Below are positions 49,995 to 62,600 of a stretch of DNA of 64,000 bases, one piece after another. The DNA comes from Eonycteris spelaea (Eukaryota; Chordata; Mammalia; Chiroptera; Pteropodidae), in contig PUFA01000285.1 in NCBI GenBank assembly GCA_003508835.1, positions 1,426,001 through 1,490,000 of the forward strand, in the 5' to 3' direction. Under the pieces are notes generated by a model. That model saw nothing but the letters and a program-made list of their open reading frames with translations. It did not search any database and had not been told where the DNA came from. The stretch's first letter is position 1; every line of letters begins with the position of its first letter. A program made the position numbers and the translations under genes.

Positions 49995-52900
49995 CTGGCA
50001 GCCGGGCAGAGAGAGCAGTCAGTGCCCACAGGCCCAGGTCCCACACCTCCCAGGCTATTCCTCCTGCTGCCCAGGGCCACCTGTTCTACCCAGACTGCAA
50101 TGCAGGTAGGCAGTGCTATCACCACCCCCATGTTTCAGTTGGGGAAACTGAAGCAGAAAGCATTGGTAAATTGCCTGAGACATATGTGTCATAGAAGAGA
50201 ATGAGCCAGGATTGGATCCTGAGCCTCTGCCCAAAACTGTCCCAAGAGGTGGCCTCTGTATAGGGCAGCTAAAAGCCAAGTGGCAACATGCGCAGGGGCT
50301 AAACCTGGAGAACACCCCCATTGCCTGTCCTGGTTGTCCCACACCTACCCTGAGGCCTATCTCCAAACAAGCCTGCCATTTCCAATCTCAGGTCCTCTGC
50401 ATTCATGGGGTATCTGTCTAAACTCCTCTTTATCACTTATCCTTCATTTGACAGCTCCTGGTGGCTAGCGGGTCAGAGCACCTCAGGGCTCTCACAGCCC
50501 AAAGGGCTTCTTGCTCCCAGCTGAGGTCACACTTAGTTTTTACTGGGCTTCCAAAGGCAATGGTGTGAAGCAACTGCAGCAGGGGTGGGCAGTGTGTGGC
50601 CTTGATCTATGGCTGTTGTCATTGTCTCCAATAAGCTTGGGAGATGGAGAGCAAGGGCATGTCTTGTGCACCTCCCTGCCCCCTAGGGCTTTGCACACAG
50701 TTGGTATTTAATGTTTGCCAAAACAAAGTAGAGGACAGCCTAAGTGGGGTTGGCTGTCCTGATGAAAAAGGAAGCAGGCACCATTTACTGAGTGCCTACT
50801 ATGTGCCTGGCACTTGCATGGTTGACCTTCCAATACCCCTCAACTGGCCTTGTGCATTGCACCATACAGTCCACACCTGATCTTAGGATTCACAACTTGA
50901 GACCCTCTAGTGACAAGATTCCAATCTATTTTCCCATTTTGCAAATAAACTGAAAGCCCAAGGCTCTGGTCAGAGGTCACATGGTAAGGGCCCTAGGCAG
51001 GCAGGGCTTCCCAGGATGAGGGCAGGGCCCAATTTCCTTTTACCCAGGTCAGTACATCTGGTTTCTTCACTGGTCATACGAATGACTCCTATAGACTTCA
51101 TTCCTTCCCAGCAGGCACAAGACCCCTGCCCTGACCCAGGCAGTACCAACTCGACTAGGCAGAGGGTAGAGGAAGAACAGAGGTCTGAGGTGGGAAGAGC
51201 AGAGGAAGAAAACCGGGCCCCCAGGAACAGTCCTCAGAAGGCCATTCTCTGCTCCAGGATGCAATTCCCTTCATTAAGTCCAAACCTGCTCTCCAAGCAG
51301 CACGGGGTTTGAGGTACTTTGGGGATGAAGGGGTTGGGGGCAGGGAATGTGGCATGAGCCAATTTACTTGAACATGCATCATCCATTTGTTCAACAAAGA
51401 TTACTGAGCACCTATTACAGGTACTGGGACCTCAGCCAGAGAGCTCCTGACACACAGTGGGTGTCAGTAGCCCTGAATGCTTAGTTGTGCAGAACCTAGG
51501 ACCTGGGCCCAGAACCACTGCCACCAGCCCAAGAGGAGCTAGGAGTAGGTGAAATGTGCTGCCTGACAAGCTCTTGCTACCAGCTGTATGTAACCAGCTG
51601 CTAAGGCAGGCACCCATCTGCACTTTGGCCAAGAAACAGGCCAGGGGCAGCCACCAGGGCTATGGTTTCCTCTAAGTGGGAGAGCACACCTCTCCACTCC
51701 CACCTCCCTACCTTGGCGAGGTGCTTGGCAATGCCACGCCCACGGTAGGCATCAGGAACCTCTGTGTGCTGCAGGTCCACGATCCGCTTGCCCACATACT
51801 CGTAGAGCAGGACAGCCCGGTCATGACATCCTGCGGGAGGGGGTGAACACATGAGGCTGTGGAGACTCTAAGTGCCTGACCCAGGTACAGAAGGCGGGGT
51901 AAAGGAACAGGTGTTTGGAGCCAAGCTGCTGAAGTTGGATCCTGAATTACCTTCTATGCCTGTTTCCTCATCAATAAAATGGAGATATAGTAAAGCATTC
52001 CTCATAAGGGTGTTCACAGAATTAAATGAGGTAATCTCCGTAAAATGCTTAGAGCAGTACCCGGAACACTCAAGGTGCCCATGAGCCTTTGCTATTAGTC
52101 TCAGCATCCTAGTACTCCCGGCATCCCCCACAGTCCACCTTTTGCTTCCCTAGCTGAGCATCCTCCTGAGGGTCTGGAGTCCCAGCACTGGATGCAGAGC
52201 AGGGCTTGGCAAGTCCCCCAACTAAACCAGAGCCTGAAGAGACAAGAGAGCAGGCCATGAGAGTCATCAAGACTACCTGTCAGGCCCATGGAAGGTCAGA
52301 AGGTGTGGCACCAATGTCTACAAAAATGTGATACTGGGCATGCATGTAGGAACAAAGTGGCCTTTGTGCCCTCTCAAGCTTGCCAGTCTACCTGATTTAA
52401 CTGGAGTTCCTCCAACCAAAGTCTTTAGTTCCCCATCTGTCTGTCTGTCTATCCATCCAACCATACATATCCATCCATCTATTTAACCATCCTCCATCTG
52501 CCTGCCCATCTGCCTACCTAGCCATCCCATCTGTCCATCTGTCCAAATACCCATCTCATTCAACAAATGTTTACTGAACCTCAGGCACTGTTTCAGGTGC
52601 TGAGGACACAGCAATGAATGAGCCAAAGAGATTGCCCTGCCCTCATGTACCTCACTAGAAGAAGAGACAGAATGAACAAAGAAGCAGGCAGGGGGTGAAA
52701 CGGAGGTGGGAGGGAGGGCGATGCTGGGTGGAGATGAGACAGGAAGGAGAGGTGCTGGCCTATGTAATGTCTAGGGAAGTGTCCTAGGCAGAGAGAATAG
52801 CCAGAACGAAGGCTCTGAGGCAAGAGTGGGCAAGGAGAAGGGTGGAGATGAGGGCAGGAAGGAGATGGGATTGGGGGTGGGGCAGGTGCTACAGAGCCTC

Positions 52901-55900
52901 TTAAGCCATCATGAGCTGGGAGTCACGGGAGGGTCCTTGGCAGAGGAGAAACAGGATGTGATCATGTCATGGGATCCTTCTGACTGCTATGAAAACAGAT
53001 TGGGGGCAGAAGCAGGGGGATCAGTGATGTGGCTGCTGTACTAGTCCAGGTGAGTGACGAAGGGGCACAGAGGGAAGAAGTAGAGGTGTAAGGAGGAATC
53101 AGACTCTGATGGTATTTGAAGGTAGCTGGCAGGTTATGCTGATGGCTGGGATGTGGTGAGTGAAACAGGAGTTGAGGACAGCTTCAAGGTGTGTTGTGTC
53201 AGGGAGCTGTGAATTTATGAAGGAAATAAGTAAGTTGGGTTGGGGAGAGACAGGGCCATTTAGTCAGAGGTACTCAAGGGAGACCCCTCCAAGGAGAAAG
53301 CCTCTGAGCTGAGAGTGATCAAGGAAGAGATAGCTGAGGAAGGGTAGGGGAAGGACAGGCAAAAGGCACAGCCAGTGCAAAGGCCCTGAGGTTAGAATAT
53401 ATAATTCACTGACCCCGAAAGAAAACACGTCAATGCTAAATATGTTTCTTTGATTTTTTGAAAGGATACAAATGACCAGTCCAGGATCTCACAGCACACT
53501 GGACACCACACAGGGTTCAACCCTAATTAAGAGGCTTTCTGGTTCTCCCCAAAGCTCCAAGAGTGAAGCTACAATTCACTTCCCCATTTCCAGATGGGGA
53601 AACTGAGATCCAGAGATCCACATCCCACAGTGAGTCCGAGGTGAAGCTGGAACCCAGGTCTCCAGACTCAGAGCCCAGTCCTGTCTTTCTGCTTCACCTC
53701 AACATATCCTCTATCTACTGCCTCCAGGGCTTTGCCTGGGTAGTTCCCTCAGCCTGGAATACCCTTCCCCTTCTCAGGCTCAGCTGAGGATGGCCCCAAG
53801 CCCCGCCTCTTCCCCATGCCTCCAGGGCCCCAAGCACCTCCTCTCATGGCCTGATTGCTGTTCTGATGGGCAAGAGGCCCAGCTTTGGCCTCCACTGCTA
53901 CCTGCCCAGCTGTGTAGCACAGGACTCATTTCTCTGCTCCCACATCTGCTGGGGATAATTCAGCTCACCCAGGACAGGAAAGCAGTGATCAAGAGGCTAA
54001 TTGATGAGCTGGAGAACAATACAGCAGAGAAGGGGTGAGGGGCAGGGCTGCCATTTTAAAGAGAGTGCACTGGAGAGGCTTCTCTGGAGCAAAGACATGA
54101 AGGGAGTGAGGGATCCAAAAGAAGTGGGAGATGAACAGTCCTGGTGGTGAGAACAGCATGTCCAAAGACCCTGAGGTAGAACATCCAAGAAGCAGGGAGG
54201 GGGCAGGCAGGGCTGTGCTGGAATGAGTGGGAGAGAGTGGTAGGAAGCCATGCTGGAAGTTCTGGGGCCAGATCATGTGGGTCCTTGCAGGCCACTGAAA
54301 AGATCTCAACTTTTGTGCCACTGTCATCCCTGCAGAGAGGGAGGTGGTAGTACCTTCACCCTTGCAAGCTTACTAACATTCCTCTGTTCATTTGCCTACC
54401 CATTCTCTCAGTCAATGCTCCTAGAGTGGCCCCCTGGGTTGTGGATGGAACAGACTCCTTGGGGAGTCTCTGCCCCACCATACTCCCCACCTGTCAGTTC
54501 CTGGTGTTCAAATGGGCTCAGTCACCACTGCATTCCCAGTGCCCTGCGTAGGGAAGGCATCCAAGAAATATCTGTCCTACAAACAACTGCTGTGCTCTCT
54601 CTGCCAGATATACTATAGGGGCTTGAGGCTGACTTGTAGGCTACTGCTATGCCCAGCACTCTAGCCTTCCCAGAGCCTGGCCCTGCACCTGTAGAGAAAC
54701 AGCAGATGGGAACATCTGCAGCTCGCACTGTGTGGGGCTTTGCCATGGGTCCAGCTCTCTCTACACACTAATCCTCATGAGAATCTTATATAATGGATAG
54801 AATTCTCAGAGGCCTGTTTACAGAGAGGGAAACTGAGGCCCCAAGAGGCAGTCACACAGCTATCAGTGTGGAGCTGGCTGGAGACAGGCTGAGCACCCTT
54901 AGGGGGCTCTTCTGTCTGAAAGAGGAAGAGAAGGGTATCAGGGCCACCAGCGTGGGTATGAGCTATGTGTGAGGGAAAGAGCATATTAATGACACCCCCC
55001 CCCACCATTCCCCCACTAGCCAGACCACATCACACTAGCTGAGGACGAACCAGACCCATAGTGGACAATCCAAAACACCTGGCCTGTGGCCTGGCACCTT
55101 GGCCTTAGCGGGCCGCAAAGTCCACCCAGTCCCAACTGCCCACACCTGACATGGCCTAAACTCTCCTCCTCCTCCCCGAAATCTGCCCGGAGAGCCCCAG
55201 AAAATGACTAACCCCTGTGGCTCAGGCCAAGATCCCGGGATCCTTCTTGCCTTGTCTCTCTCTCAGACTCCGAGTTGATCCACAGATATAACTTTCAAAA
55301 CATGTTTGGAATCTGGCCACTGCTCACATCTCCACAGGCACCCCATGGAAGCTGAGTGGGATCCATCTGTCCTCTGCTCAGGGGTCTGGTCCGGCCACAC
55401 TGGCCTCCTTGCAGCTCCTCACATATACCCAGCTCTAGAGCCCCCCGCCTATGAGGCTGCTCCCTCCACCTGGCACTGCTCCCCAGAGCCTCTCAGGGTT
55501 GGTTCTTTGTTATCGTTCATGGTGAGCCCAAATCCCACCCTTGAGGCCCCCTGACCATGTGCAGAAGGTGAGGGCTGGGCTATCAGTCTCCCTCCAACCC
55601 TGGGCACACGGCCATCTGTCACTAGTGTCTGGGCCACTGGATACTGCTAATCTGGGTTCACAGCACTGTGGGCAGAGCTCAGGGCATGGCAGGGCTGGGC
55701 CCAGGCTCTTCTCTGGGCTGGGTTCTGTGAGCTGCCAAGAACTGGAAGCCTCTGATTAGCAAAGGGGGTCAGTATTCACCACTCTTAAGGGCCACAGAAC
55801 ACCCAATGCAGGGAGGCATCCTGGGTTCTAGTCCCAGCTCTTCCAGATGACCTCAGACCAGTTCCAACACCTTCTGCCCAAGACCTCACCTGTCTTGGGA

Positions 55901-58900
55901 CAACTGCTACTTCCCTCTTGGGCCTGCGAATCAAATGGAGGTCACAAACTAAGCTAGTTTTGAGAAAAGTTAAAGTGACTAGGGGAATGGGACTCTTCCC
56001 TGGGTCTCTCCCCAGTATCTCCACCAGCCTCGGCCCCAGAATCAAAAGCCTAGCAAGTTACTAGGGAAGATGGTCACCAAGAAATCATCTTTCCTGACAG
56101 GTGGGGAAGAGGAGCAGGGGTTCTGAGTAGGAGACATGGGTCTTTGCAGACGGTGATGACTGCCGCCATCTCTGCTCTGCCCTCACCAGCCCTGGGAGGA
56201 GGGCAAGTGGATCAAAGTGCCCTTTGTGCAGATGAGGAGAGTGAGGCAGGGTCAAAGCCAGCAGCAGGCCTTCTGCTGCCTCTGAGAGCTGAGGTAGCCG
56301 ACTGGGTGCAGGAGCAGGGGGCAGGCCCCAGAAGCACCCAGTTGGTGTTATGGGTGTCTTCATGTACATAGCCTGGTTGGGGAGGGGCGACACATTGGTG
56401 GCTCAGAGGTAGGTTAGGTAGAGGGGACTGCAGCCTGGGAAAGCTTAAGGGGCTCAGCCAGGAAGCATATGAGGGCAGACCCTAGGGGTTACCTAGGAAA
56501 GTCCAACCACAGTCCCAGTCGGTCCCCTTGTCACATCTGGCATCCCCCTACCCACTCTGCTCAGGGACAGGACTCTAGATGGCCATCATAGGATGCTATG
56601 GGGGAATGGGGACTCTCTGAGGGCAGCAGCATGGGCTCATGCAGGGGCCTCACACCCAGGGATATGAATGCCACAAGCCCTCCTGCTGTACTTTCAGCCC
56701 TGCTGCCTCTGGGGGTGCTGAGGGAGGCCAGAGGTAGCTGCTGACTCTCTGGGGCCTCAGTCTTCCCATATGTAAAATGGGGGTTGGGGAGGATGTAGAA
56801 AGCACCAGGATTCTAGGACCCCAAATGACTCTTCTTGAAGCAAATGAGACAGTCAGCCTTGGCTTAGAGGGAGATGGAAGGCCAAAGAAGGAGCTACCTA
56901 GGGTGGCGGCTCAATTTTGGCTTATGTGCCTACTGGCTGTGTGCCCCAGTTTCTCCACCTATGAAATGGTGAGATACAAATGCATTTCAGAACCTGGATT
57001 TGGAGGTCAGACAAGCCTGAGTTTTGTCATTCTCTATCCTATCCAGGCTTCCTTCAACATCTGTCTAGGGGCTAGCCATTTCTCTCCACCTCTGCTCACA
57101 CTGCCTGGACTAGTGCAGTATTTATCCCTGCTCTGTCTTGCCTCACAGTCTGTTTCCCTCAGACCAGCCGGAGTGAGCCTAGAACATTCCATACATTCTC
57201 TGCTCAGGACCCTGCCAGGCACCCAACTCACTCGGAGTTAAAGCCAAGTCCTTACAATGCCCTCCAAGGCCCCTGTACCATCTGCCCCATGACCTCCTGA
57301 TATCATCTGCTATGATGCTGCTTTCTACATCCTTCCAACCCCTGCTGCTCTTAATGCCCACCAGGCACCACAGGGCCTCTACACTTGGCTGCAGCTTCCA
57401 CTTGGAATGCTTTCCCACTAGCTGCCTTCCTTACTTAAATGCCAGCTTCTCAGAGAGGCCCTCCTGGACACTTGATTCTAAACAGCAGCCCTTTCCTGAC
57501 ATGCCTTCCCTGCCCTGTTTTATTTCTCACCAGACCCTTGTTTTCTAGGATACCTCACACTTGATTTATTGTCCGTCACCCTCCAGATTGTCAGTCCCAT
57601 GAGTCCTCAGCATCTAGAACAGTGCTTGGCACACAGCAGATGCTCAAAAAGGACCTGTGGAATGAATCTTAAGCTGTTCAACCTCCAAGGTGCAAGACCT
57701 TGGGTGTGCCGTTACTTGTTCATGTTTCAGTCTTCTCATCTATAAAATGGAAGAGCAGTTTCCCCTCACCACACCCAGCAGTGCTATGAGGATAAGGTAT
57801 GACTCTACATGCACAGGGCCTGCTTGGAAAAACAACAAGACTTAATACAGCTGCTCAAACCTCTTACTTTACCCAGAACCAGAGCTTGCTGGAACCTCGC
57901 TATGGGATGCTTAGGCATCAGGAACCCCAGAGGCCACTTTACCCCTTAGCCTCAGTGTTTATACTCTCAATGGGCATGATGAATTAACTGGCTGTCAAGG
58001 ATGGCCTTACAGTTCAGAAGACACTATGACAGGCTGTTCCCCTCTTCAGCTGAGGCAGGGTGAGTACCAGACACAGATTATCCCTTCCCCCTCCTCCAAT
58101 ATGTACACCTAGACTGGGCCAGCTTGGGCTGCACAGCCCCACAAGTCCAGGCTGGGAGGGGCTGCAGCCTTGCACTTCTCTTGGACTTGGCTAGGAGATC
58201 CCTGACCCACTTTATAGTTTAGCCATCTGGTTCCAGCAGTGGGCAAGTTTAGAAATGTGGCTGGGCACCTCCAGCCCTGACCAAAATCAGCTTAGAGAGA
58301 TGTCTTTTGGCTAGACTCATTTGAGAGAGAATGAAGGGAAACCTCGAATGTCCCCTTCTCTGTGACTGCCTTAGCCACCAAAGGAAGCAGGGACTTCTCT
58401 GGAGCCTCAGAAAAGCCACAAGGCCTCTCCCCACAAGAGTGGCCAGGGCGCTTGCGTGTCATAGCCAGCTGGGTCACAGCTGGCACCGTGGTGGTGAAGG
58501 ACTTGCTTCCATGTGGAAAGAACAGTGTCTGAGTTCTGGCTCTGGCATTTCATGATGCTGGGCAAGTCACTCCTGCCATGTGGTCTTGAGCCTCTGTTTA
58601 CTCATCTGTAAGGTGGGGTGGTGATCCCCACATTACAGGATATTGTAACACGGATGTGCTAGAGCCTGGCTCAATGCCCGGCACAGCCCAACAGGCATCT
58701 GAGAAATGTCCATGCCCCAGGCCTTGGCCCTTCCTGATTGTGTCCAAGTGCAGGAGGTCAGACCAGGCAGGACTCAATCCCATTTCTGCCCAACTCACTG
58801 TCTGACATCAGGCAAGCCTCTCCCTATTCTGGACCTCTGCCGTCCCTTCTCAGAATTGGACACAGTGGCCTCTAAGGGTCTTCCCAGCTTGGACACTGTC

Positions 58901-60009
58901 ACAGGGAGCCCAGCTGGGAAGGAAGAAAAAATTAATGCTCAGGGGTTGGGATGCAGGGAATTCATGGTTCTCAATTTTATAATTTTATTTTCTATTCTTC
59001 AGACCTCTTAGGAAGAGGGGTATAGCCTAGTGAGTGGAAGAACCTTTCTTTACAGGAAATTAAGACTTGACTTTGCTTTTAAAAATAATGGTTTAAAAAA
59101 TAATGATCAGTACATGTTTATTAGCACTTCCTATGTGCTGCAGGAGCTGTTCTAAGCCTTTACTCTTATTACAGCATTCATCCTTATAACCAGCCAAGGG
59201 TGTACGCTACTGTTATTCCAGTAGTAGGGATGGAGAAACTGGTGCACACAGAGATGAGGCAATTTGGTCAAAGTCTCAGAGCTGCTGAGGTAGGACGATA
59301 ACCCTATATCCCTCCACACACCCCCTCGCTGGCAGAAGCCCCTCTCTCCATCAGCCCCAAGTCTGCCCAAAGGATTCTGCACTGCCGCCTCAGTGCAGAA
59401 AAGCTAAGGCTCCCAAGGGCAGCAGGACGCCATTTAACGCCAGGGGAAGGGGTAGGTCATGGCTGACCCGCTCAGAGGCTCTCTCAAACAGCAGCCGTCA
59501 GCGGGTGTCTAACACGAGAAAACAGCCGGGGCTGAGCAGGTGCGGGTCCCCAGTGGATGAGGTTGGGAGCTGGCGGCAGGGGCCAGAGCTTCTCCGCTTC
59601 TGCCTCCGCCCTCCCCGGGGTCCTGCTGCCCACCTTCCCAGGATGTCCCACGTGGGCCCGCCCACCCCCTCCCCCGCGACCCGTGGGTCGGCCGCGCCCC
59701 CACCTAGCTGGCGAGCTCAGCCCCCTGCCCGCGCCTGGAGTGCTGGGCCGAACCGTTGCCATCCGAGGGCACCTCGCAGCGCGCGCTTGCGACGCCCTCC
59801 CGGGCTGCGGGCCAGGGGGGCGCGCGCCCCAGCTAGGGGGCGGCCTCAGCGGGCCCCGGTCGCTGGAAGACAAAAGGCGGGGGCGGGTCGGTCACCGCGT
59901 TACCATTGAGCCGGACGGTGAACTGGCGGCGCCGACGGTCGTGCTCCACGCGGATAGGGCAGCCCTGCTCCAGCGCGCCCACGGGCACGGCGGCCGTCGA
60001 GTGCGCCAT
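49878..60009 (-). CDS. NATD1: NATD1, N-acetyltransferase domain-containing protein 1 (complete, 3 exons)
   Basis: CDS is complement(join(49878..49994,51712..51830,59904..60009)): 342 nt, 113 residues plus TGA, equal to the human length. Exon 1 gives the N-terminus with the [12 protein letters not shown] strand; exon 2 gives [14 protein letters not shown] and the acetyl-CoA loop R-G-R-G-I-A at residues 65-70; exon 3 gives [20 protein letters not shown] and ends QYLERLQP. This is the compact GNAT-like fold of the YjdJ/At1g77540 type; a biological substrate for the mammalian protein is not established. All splice sites are GT/AG and phases are consistent (106+119+117). The start is set by MAHS with the CpG-island context. 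It shares its strand with TMEM11 but has its own promoter. No frame damage was seen. Confidence 0.96.
50105..50230 (+). repeat. MIR fragment
   Basis: 'atgtttcagttggggaaact', 'aattgcctgagacatatgtg', 'ccaggattggatcc' match the 3' half of MIR. Confidence 0.6.
50765..51010 (+). repeat. MIR SINE
   Basis: 'accatttactgagtgcctac', 'tatgtgcctggcacttgc' and the later 'aactgaaagcccaaggctc' give both MIR ends, diverged in the middle. Confidence 0.65.
51712..51830 (-). CDS. NATD1: NATD1 exon 2 (residues 36/37-75)
   Basis: 119 nt with acceptor CCCGCAG and donor GTAGGG. Carries the [17 protein letters not shown] strand-turn and the acetyl-CoA-binding [11 protein letters not shown] segment. Confidence 0.96.
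51930..52110 (-). repeat. MIR SINE (antisense)
   Basis: 'gtttcctcatcaataaaatg', 'gttcacagaattaaatgagg', 'taaaatgcttagagcagtac' are textbook antisense MIR. Confidence 0.75.
52430..52555 (+). repeat. Degenerate (CCAT/CTGT)n simple repeat
   Basis: Imperfect tetranucleotide array of CCAT, CTGT and CTAT units leading directly into an antisense L2 copy. Confidence 0.85.
52555..53200 (-). repeat. Antisense L2 (long copy)
   Basis: 'attcaacaaatgtttactga', 'ctgccctcatgtacctcac', 'gaacgaaggctctgaggc', 'gtgatcatgtcatgggatcc', 'gatggctgggatgtggtgag': about 650 bp in antisense L2 order. Further antisense L2 pieces follow at about 53350-53400 and 54020-54320. Confidence 0.75.
53570..53690 (+). repeat. MIR fragment
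   Basis: 'ccccatttccagatgggga', 'gaagctggaacccaggtctc' match the MIR 3' half. Confidence 0.6.
54765..54890 (+). repeat. MIR fragment
   Basis: 'ctaatcctcatgagaatctt', 'agagggaaactgaggcccc', 'ggcagtcacacagctatcag'. Confidence 0.65.
57235..57665 (+). repeat. L2 3' end (sense, well preserved)
   Basis: 'taaagccaagtccttacaat', 'acacttggctgcagcttcc', 'ttggaatgctttcccac', 'gagaggccctcctggaca', 'agaacagtgcttggcacac', ending 'ggaatgaatctt', the canonical L2 terminus. Confidence 0.8.
57665..57800 (-). repeat. MIR fragment (antisense)
   Basis: 'cagtcttctcatctataaaa', 'agcagtgctatgaggataag' follow antisense MIR, directly after the L2 end. Confidence 0.6.
58520..58700 (-). repeat. MIR SINE (antisense)
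   Basis: 'agttctggctctggcatttc', 'gctgggcaagtcactcctg', 'cctctgtttactcatctgta', 'gctagagcctggctcaatgc'. Confidence 0.75.
59100..59310 (+). repeat. MIR SINE
   Basis: 'attagcacttcctatgtgct', 'gctgttctaagcctttactc', 'atggagaaactggtgcaca', 'caaagtctcagagctgctga': nearly complete MIR, just inside NATD1 intron 1 beside the CpG island. Confidence 0.85.
59904..60009 (-). CDS. NATD1: NATD1 exon 1 coding part (residues 1-35 plus 1 nt)
   Basis: ATG at plus CAT 60007-60009; 106 nt ending CTCAATG before donor GTAACG. GC-rich, within the second CpG island. Encodes the Ala/Val-rich start and the basic [11 protein letters not shown] segment. Confidence 0.95.
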
Positions 60010-60253
60010 CTGCGCACGGGCAGGAGGCCGCTTGGACCCCGGGCTGACGCCGGCGCGGCGAGCCCGGGATACGGGGAGGTGCGCGAGCCCGCTGCGGCGG
60101 CGCGCGGAGGTGCGGGGCTGACGGCCGGGGCTCTAGGAGGGCGGGGCGCGGGGCGGCCGGGAGCCCGCGCCTGAAAGACCGCAGGCGACGGCGTTGAAAC
60201 TGACACTCGGCGGCGGCTGCAACAAAAAAGGGGGGCAGGAAATCAGCTGTGAG

Positions 60254-60261
60254 GTCACGTG
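60254..60261. promoter_or_regulatory. GTCACGTG E-box upstream of NATD1
   Basis: GTCACGTG fits the USF/MiT-TFE (CLEAR-like) E-box and lies 245 bp upstream of the NATD1 start codon inside the CpG island. Consensus match only. Confidence 0.45.
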
Positions 60262-60504
60262 CAGAGCGCAGCCAGTGGGCGCGGGGCCTTTTTGTTTTGA
60301 TACATTCCATCCCACTCTTAAAGGAGCCGCGCGCCTCGCGGCCGCGTTCCAATCGAAGTTCCAAACAAAACAACGCACGCCACATCCGTCCGAGGCCACT
60401 TTTCCGTCTTGCAATTGACCCACAGCCAACTTTGGGACTCCCACAGGGATCCCTTCTCAAAAAGATGTAATGATCTCTAGGGAAATTCTAATCATCCCTC
60501 GCAG

Positions 60505-60740
60505 CCACCATTTATTAAGTACTTGCTGTGTGCGTGGCCTGTGCGTAGCAAAGCGCTCAATAAGGAAGGGCTCACTGCGCTCAGTGAAATTTTCATACAA
60601 GCCTGAGAAATAGATATGCTCGATTCTATTTTACAGATGAGGAAATAGACACCCAGTGCAGTGAGAGACCTTTGTGAGGTCACACAGCTGGGGACCTGGG
60701 AGGATTGGTGCTGCGGAATTAGCCTACGAAACCTTTTTTG
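60505..60740 (+). repeat. MIR SINE upstream of NATD1
   Basis: 'catttattaagtacttgctg', 'gattctattttacagatgag', 'gtgaggtcacacagctggg' define a near-complete MIR immediately upstream of the CpG island. Confidence 0.8.
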
Positions 60741-61079
60741 GGATAGGGGCGAAATGCTACCGCTGCTCAAAAGAGTCAAAACTACATGAAGTGACCTTGG
60801 AGATCCCCAGATCCACTTCTCAGATGGGGAAACTGGGTCCCAAGAGAGCCAAGGACTTGCTTGCTTGAGGACAGGCTGGACTCTCCAGGACCCAGACTTT
60901 TGTGCAAGGGAACTTGACCAGACCCACTCCCCTCCTCGCCCCGCCCTCCTCACCCCTGCCCCTTCTCTTCCCTGTCGCCGACTTGCTCACATCTGAAGCT
61001 ACCTTCCTTCCCACTCACAGCTGCAACACTGAATCATATGACTATAGGTTACTTTTTACTAGTTTGTTTATTAAGATGT

Positions 61080-61810
61080 AAGCTTGATGTTCACCCAAAT
61101 CAAGATACAGAACAGTGTTCCCTCGTCTTCTTCCAATCAGTGCCCCACCCCTTAAGGTAACTACTACCTTTACTAATTTGCTTTTCCCAGAACTTCATAC
61201 AAACGGTATCACATAGTATTTTTAGTGTCCAGTTTCTTTTGCTCATTTTTTTTTGTGAGATTTATCCATCTTGGTGCGAGTATCTTTTTCATCACTGAAT
61301 AGTATTCCATTATGTGCATTTACAATTTATTTATCCACCCACCTTTTGACGGTCATTTGGATTGTTTTTGGGTTTTGACTATTGTGAATAAACCTACCAT
61401 ATACATTCTTGACCACATCTTTTGGGATCTGTATTGTAGCACTCCAGCTGGGTGGCCACCAGGAACGGATTGCTGGATCTTATAGTAGATGCATCTTGAG
61501 TTTCATTAGAAATTGCCTTTTTTCCAAAGTAGTCATACCATTTTACAGTCCTAGTGACAATTTTGAGAGATTGGTGGTGTCAGTCTTTTCAGTGTTTTTA
61601 ATTTTAGCCATTCTGATGAGTGTGAAGTGGTCTCTCACTGGCTTTAATTTGCATTTGCCTAGTGACTCATGGTGAGGAAGGAGCCTTTTTCATATGCTCC
61701 TTGGTCATTAGTAAATCTACTTTGTAAAGTGCCTATTTAAGTATTTTGCCAATTCATTTTTGTCTTTTTGAGTTCTTTTTATAGTTTGGTTACGTGTCCT
61801 TTGTCAGTTA
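61080..61810 (-). repeat. Antisense L1M fragment
   Basis: 'ccagaacttcatacaaacgg', 'gaatagtattccattatgtg', 'gtcatttggattgtttttgg', 'gccattctgatgagtgtgaa', 'ttctttttatagtttggtta': long antisense L1M 3' copy. Confidence 0.8.
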
Positions 61811-62600
61811 TATTTATACATACCTTAGCAATTAAAATTTTTTTAACAAGTATGTGTATTATCACAGAGTTTGGAAACAAAACAAAGCTGTGAGTTATTA
61901 TATACAAGGAGACAGAAAGGGATGCTGGAATCAGAGAGGGCCCTGACCTCAACTGAGTCAGATCTAACTGCAATCCTGAGCACAAGATGTGATCTTGTGT
62001 GTATCTTGGGTGACTTCTTTGTCTCCAAAGGACTTGAGTGAGGTGGGGAGGCCAGATCAAGTTTCTGGAAATTCCATGAACAAGCTACACTGTTTCCCAC
62101 TCTGGGCATTCACATATGCTATTGTCCAAACATCACTTCCTTTGGGAAGCATTCATTGATGCTCCCCAGTCAGCCTGGGGCCAGGGGAAAGTCCTCTTCT
62201 CTTAAGTCCCTGCCAGGTCCCAGTGGGATTAGGCCCAGCATAAGAACCAGGGTCTTCCCTGTTTTTTGATTCCCTTATTTCTTTCCTACTTTTAAATGTC
62301 TATTAGCTTGTTGGAGTCTTTGAAGCTTGCAGAAATCCTTTGAGGAACAAAGTGGTGCAGTCATAAAAGAATAAAGCAAACAATTAATGGATGATTGGAT
62401 TTGTTCTATCTTGCAACTCCAAAGCATGCCATAGTCATGGAGTAGACCTTGGGTGGAGTGATTGCTGAATGAATGTGTGACTCCTAAAGTTAGAAAGCAA
62501 ATTTGAGTTCCAACAGTCTTGGGGCAAATGGACCCTGAGCGCCCCATGGCCAGGACCTGGCATTGCCACATAGAGAGCAGGTCATATGTATATAGGATAT
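61810..62600. other. Unannotated flank between L1 and L2 copies
   Basis: Upstream flank of NATD1. ORFs here are under 100 codons and occur on the minus strand without coding features. I recognise nothing specific. Confidence 0.5.

Larger units (their letters stand above)
49995..51711 (-). other. NATD1: NATD1 intron 2
   Basis: 1.7 kb intron (GTAGGG...CAG) containing two MIR copies (about 50105-50230 and 50765-51010). No other gene was seen. Confidence 0.9.
51831..59903 (-). other. NATD1: NATD1 intron 1
   Basis: 8.1 kb intron (GTAACG...CAG). GC-moderate and densely filled with MIR and L2 fragments in both orientations; no nested gene recognised. Confidence 0.85.
59470..60400. promoter_or_regulatory. 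NATD1: CpG island / NATD1 promoter
   Basis: Dense CpG region covering NATD1 exon 1, the 5' end of intron 1 and about 400 bp upstream. It contains a CCAAT pentamer at about 60349 and a palindromic E-box at 60256. No TATA box was seen. Confidence 0.85.
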
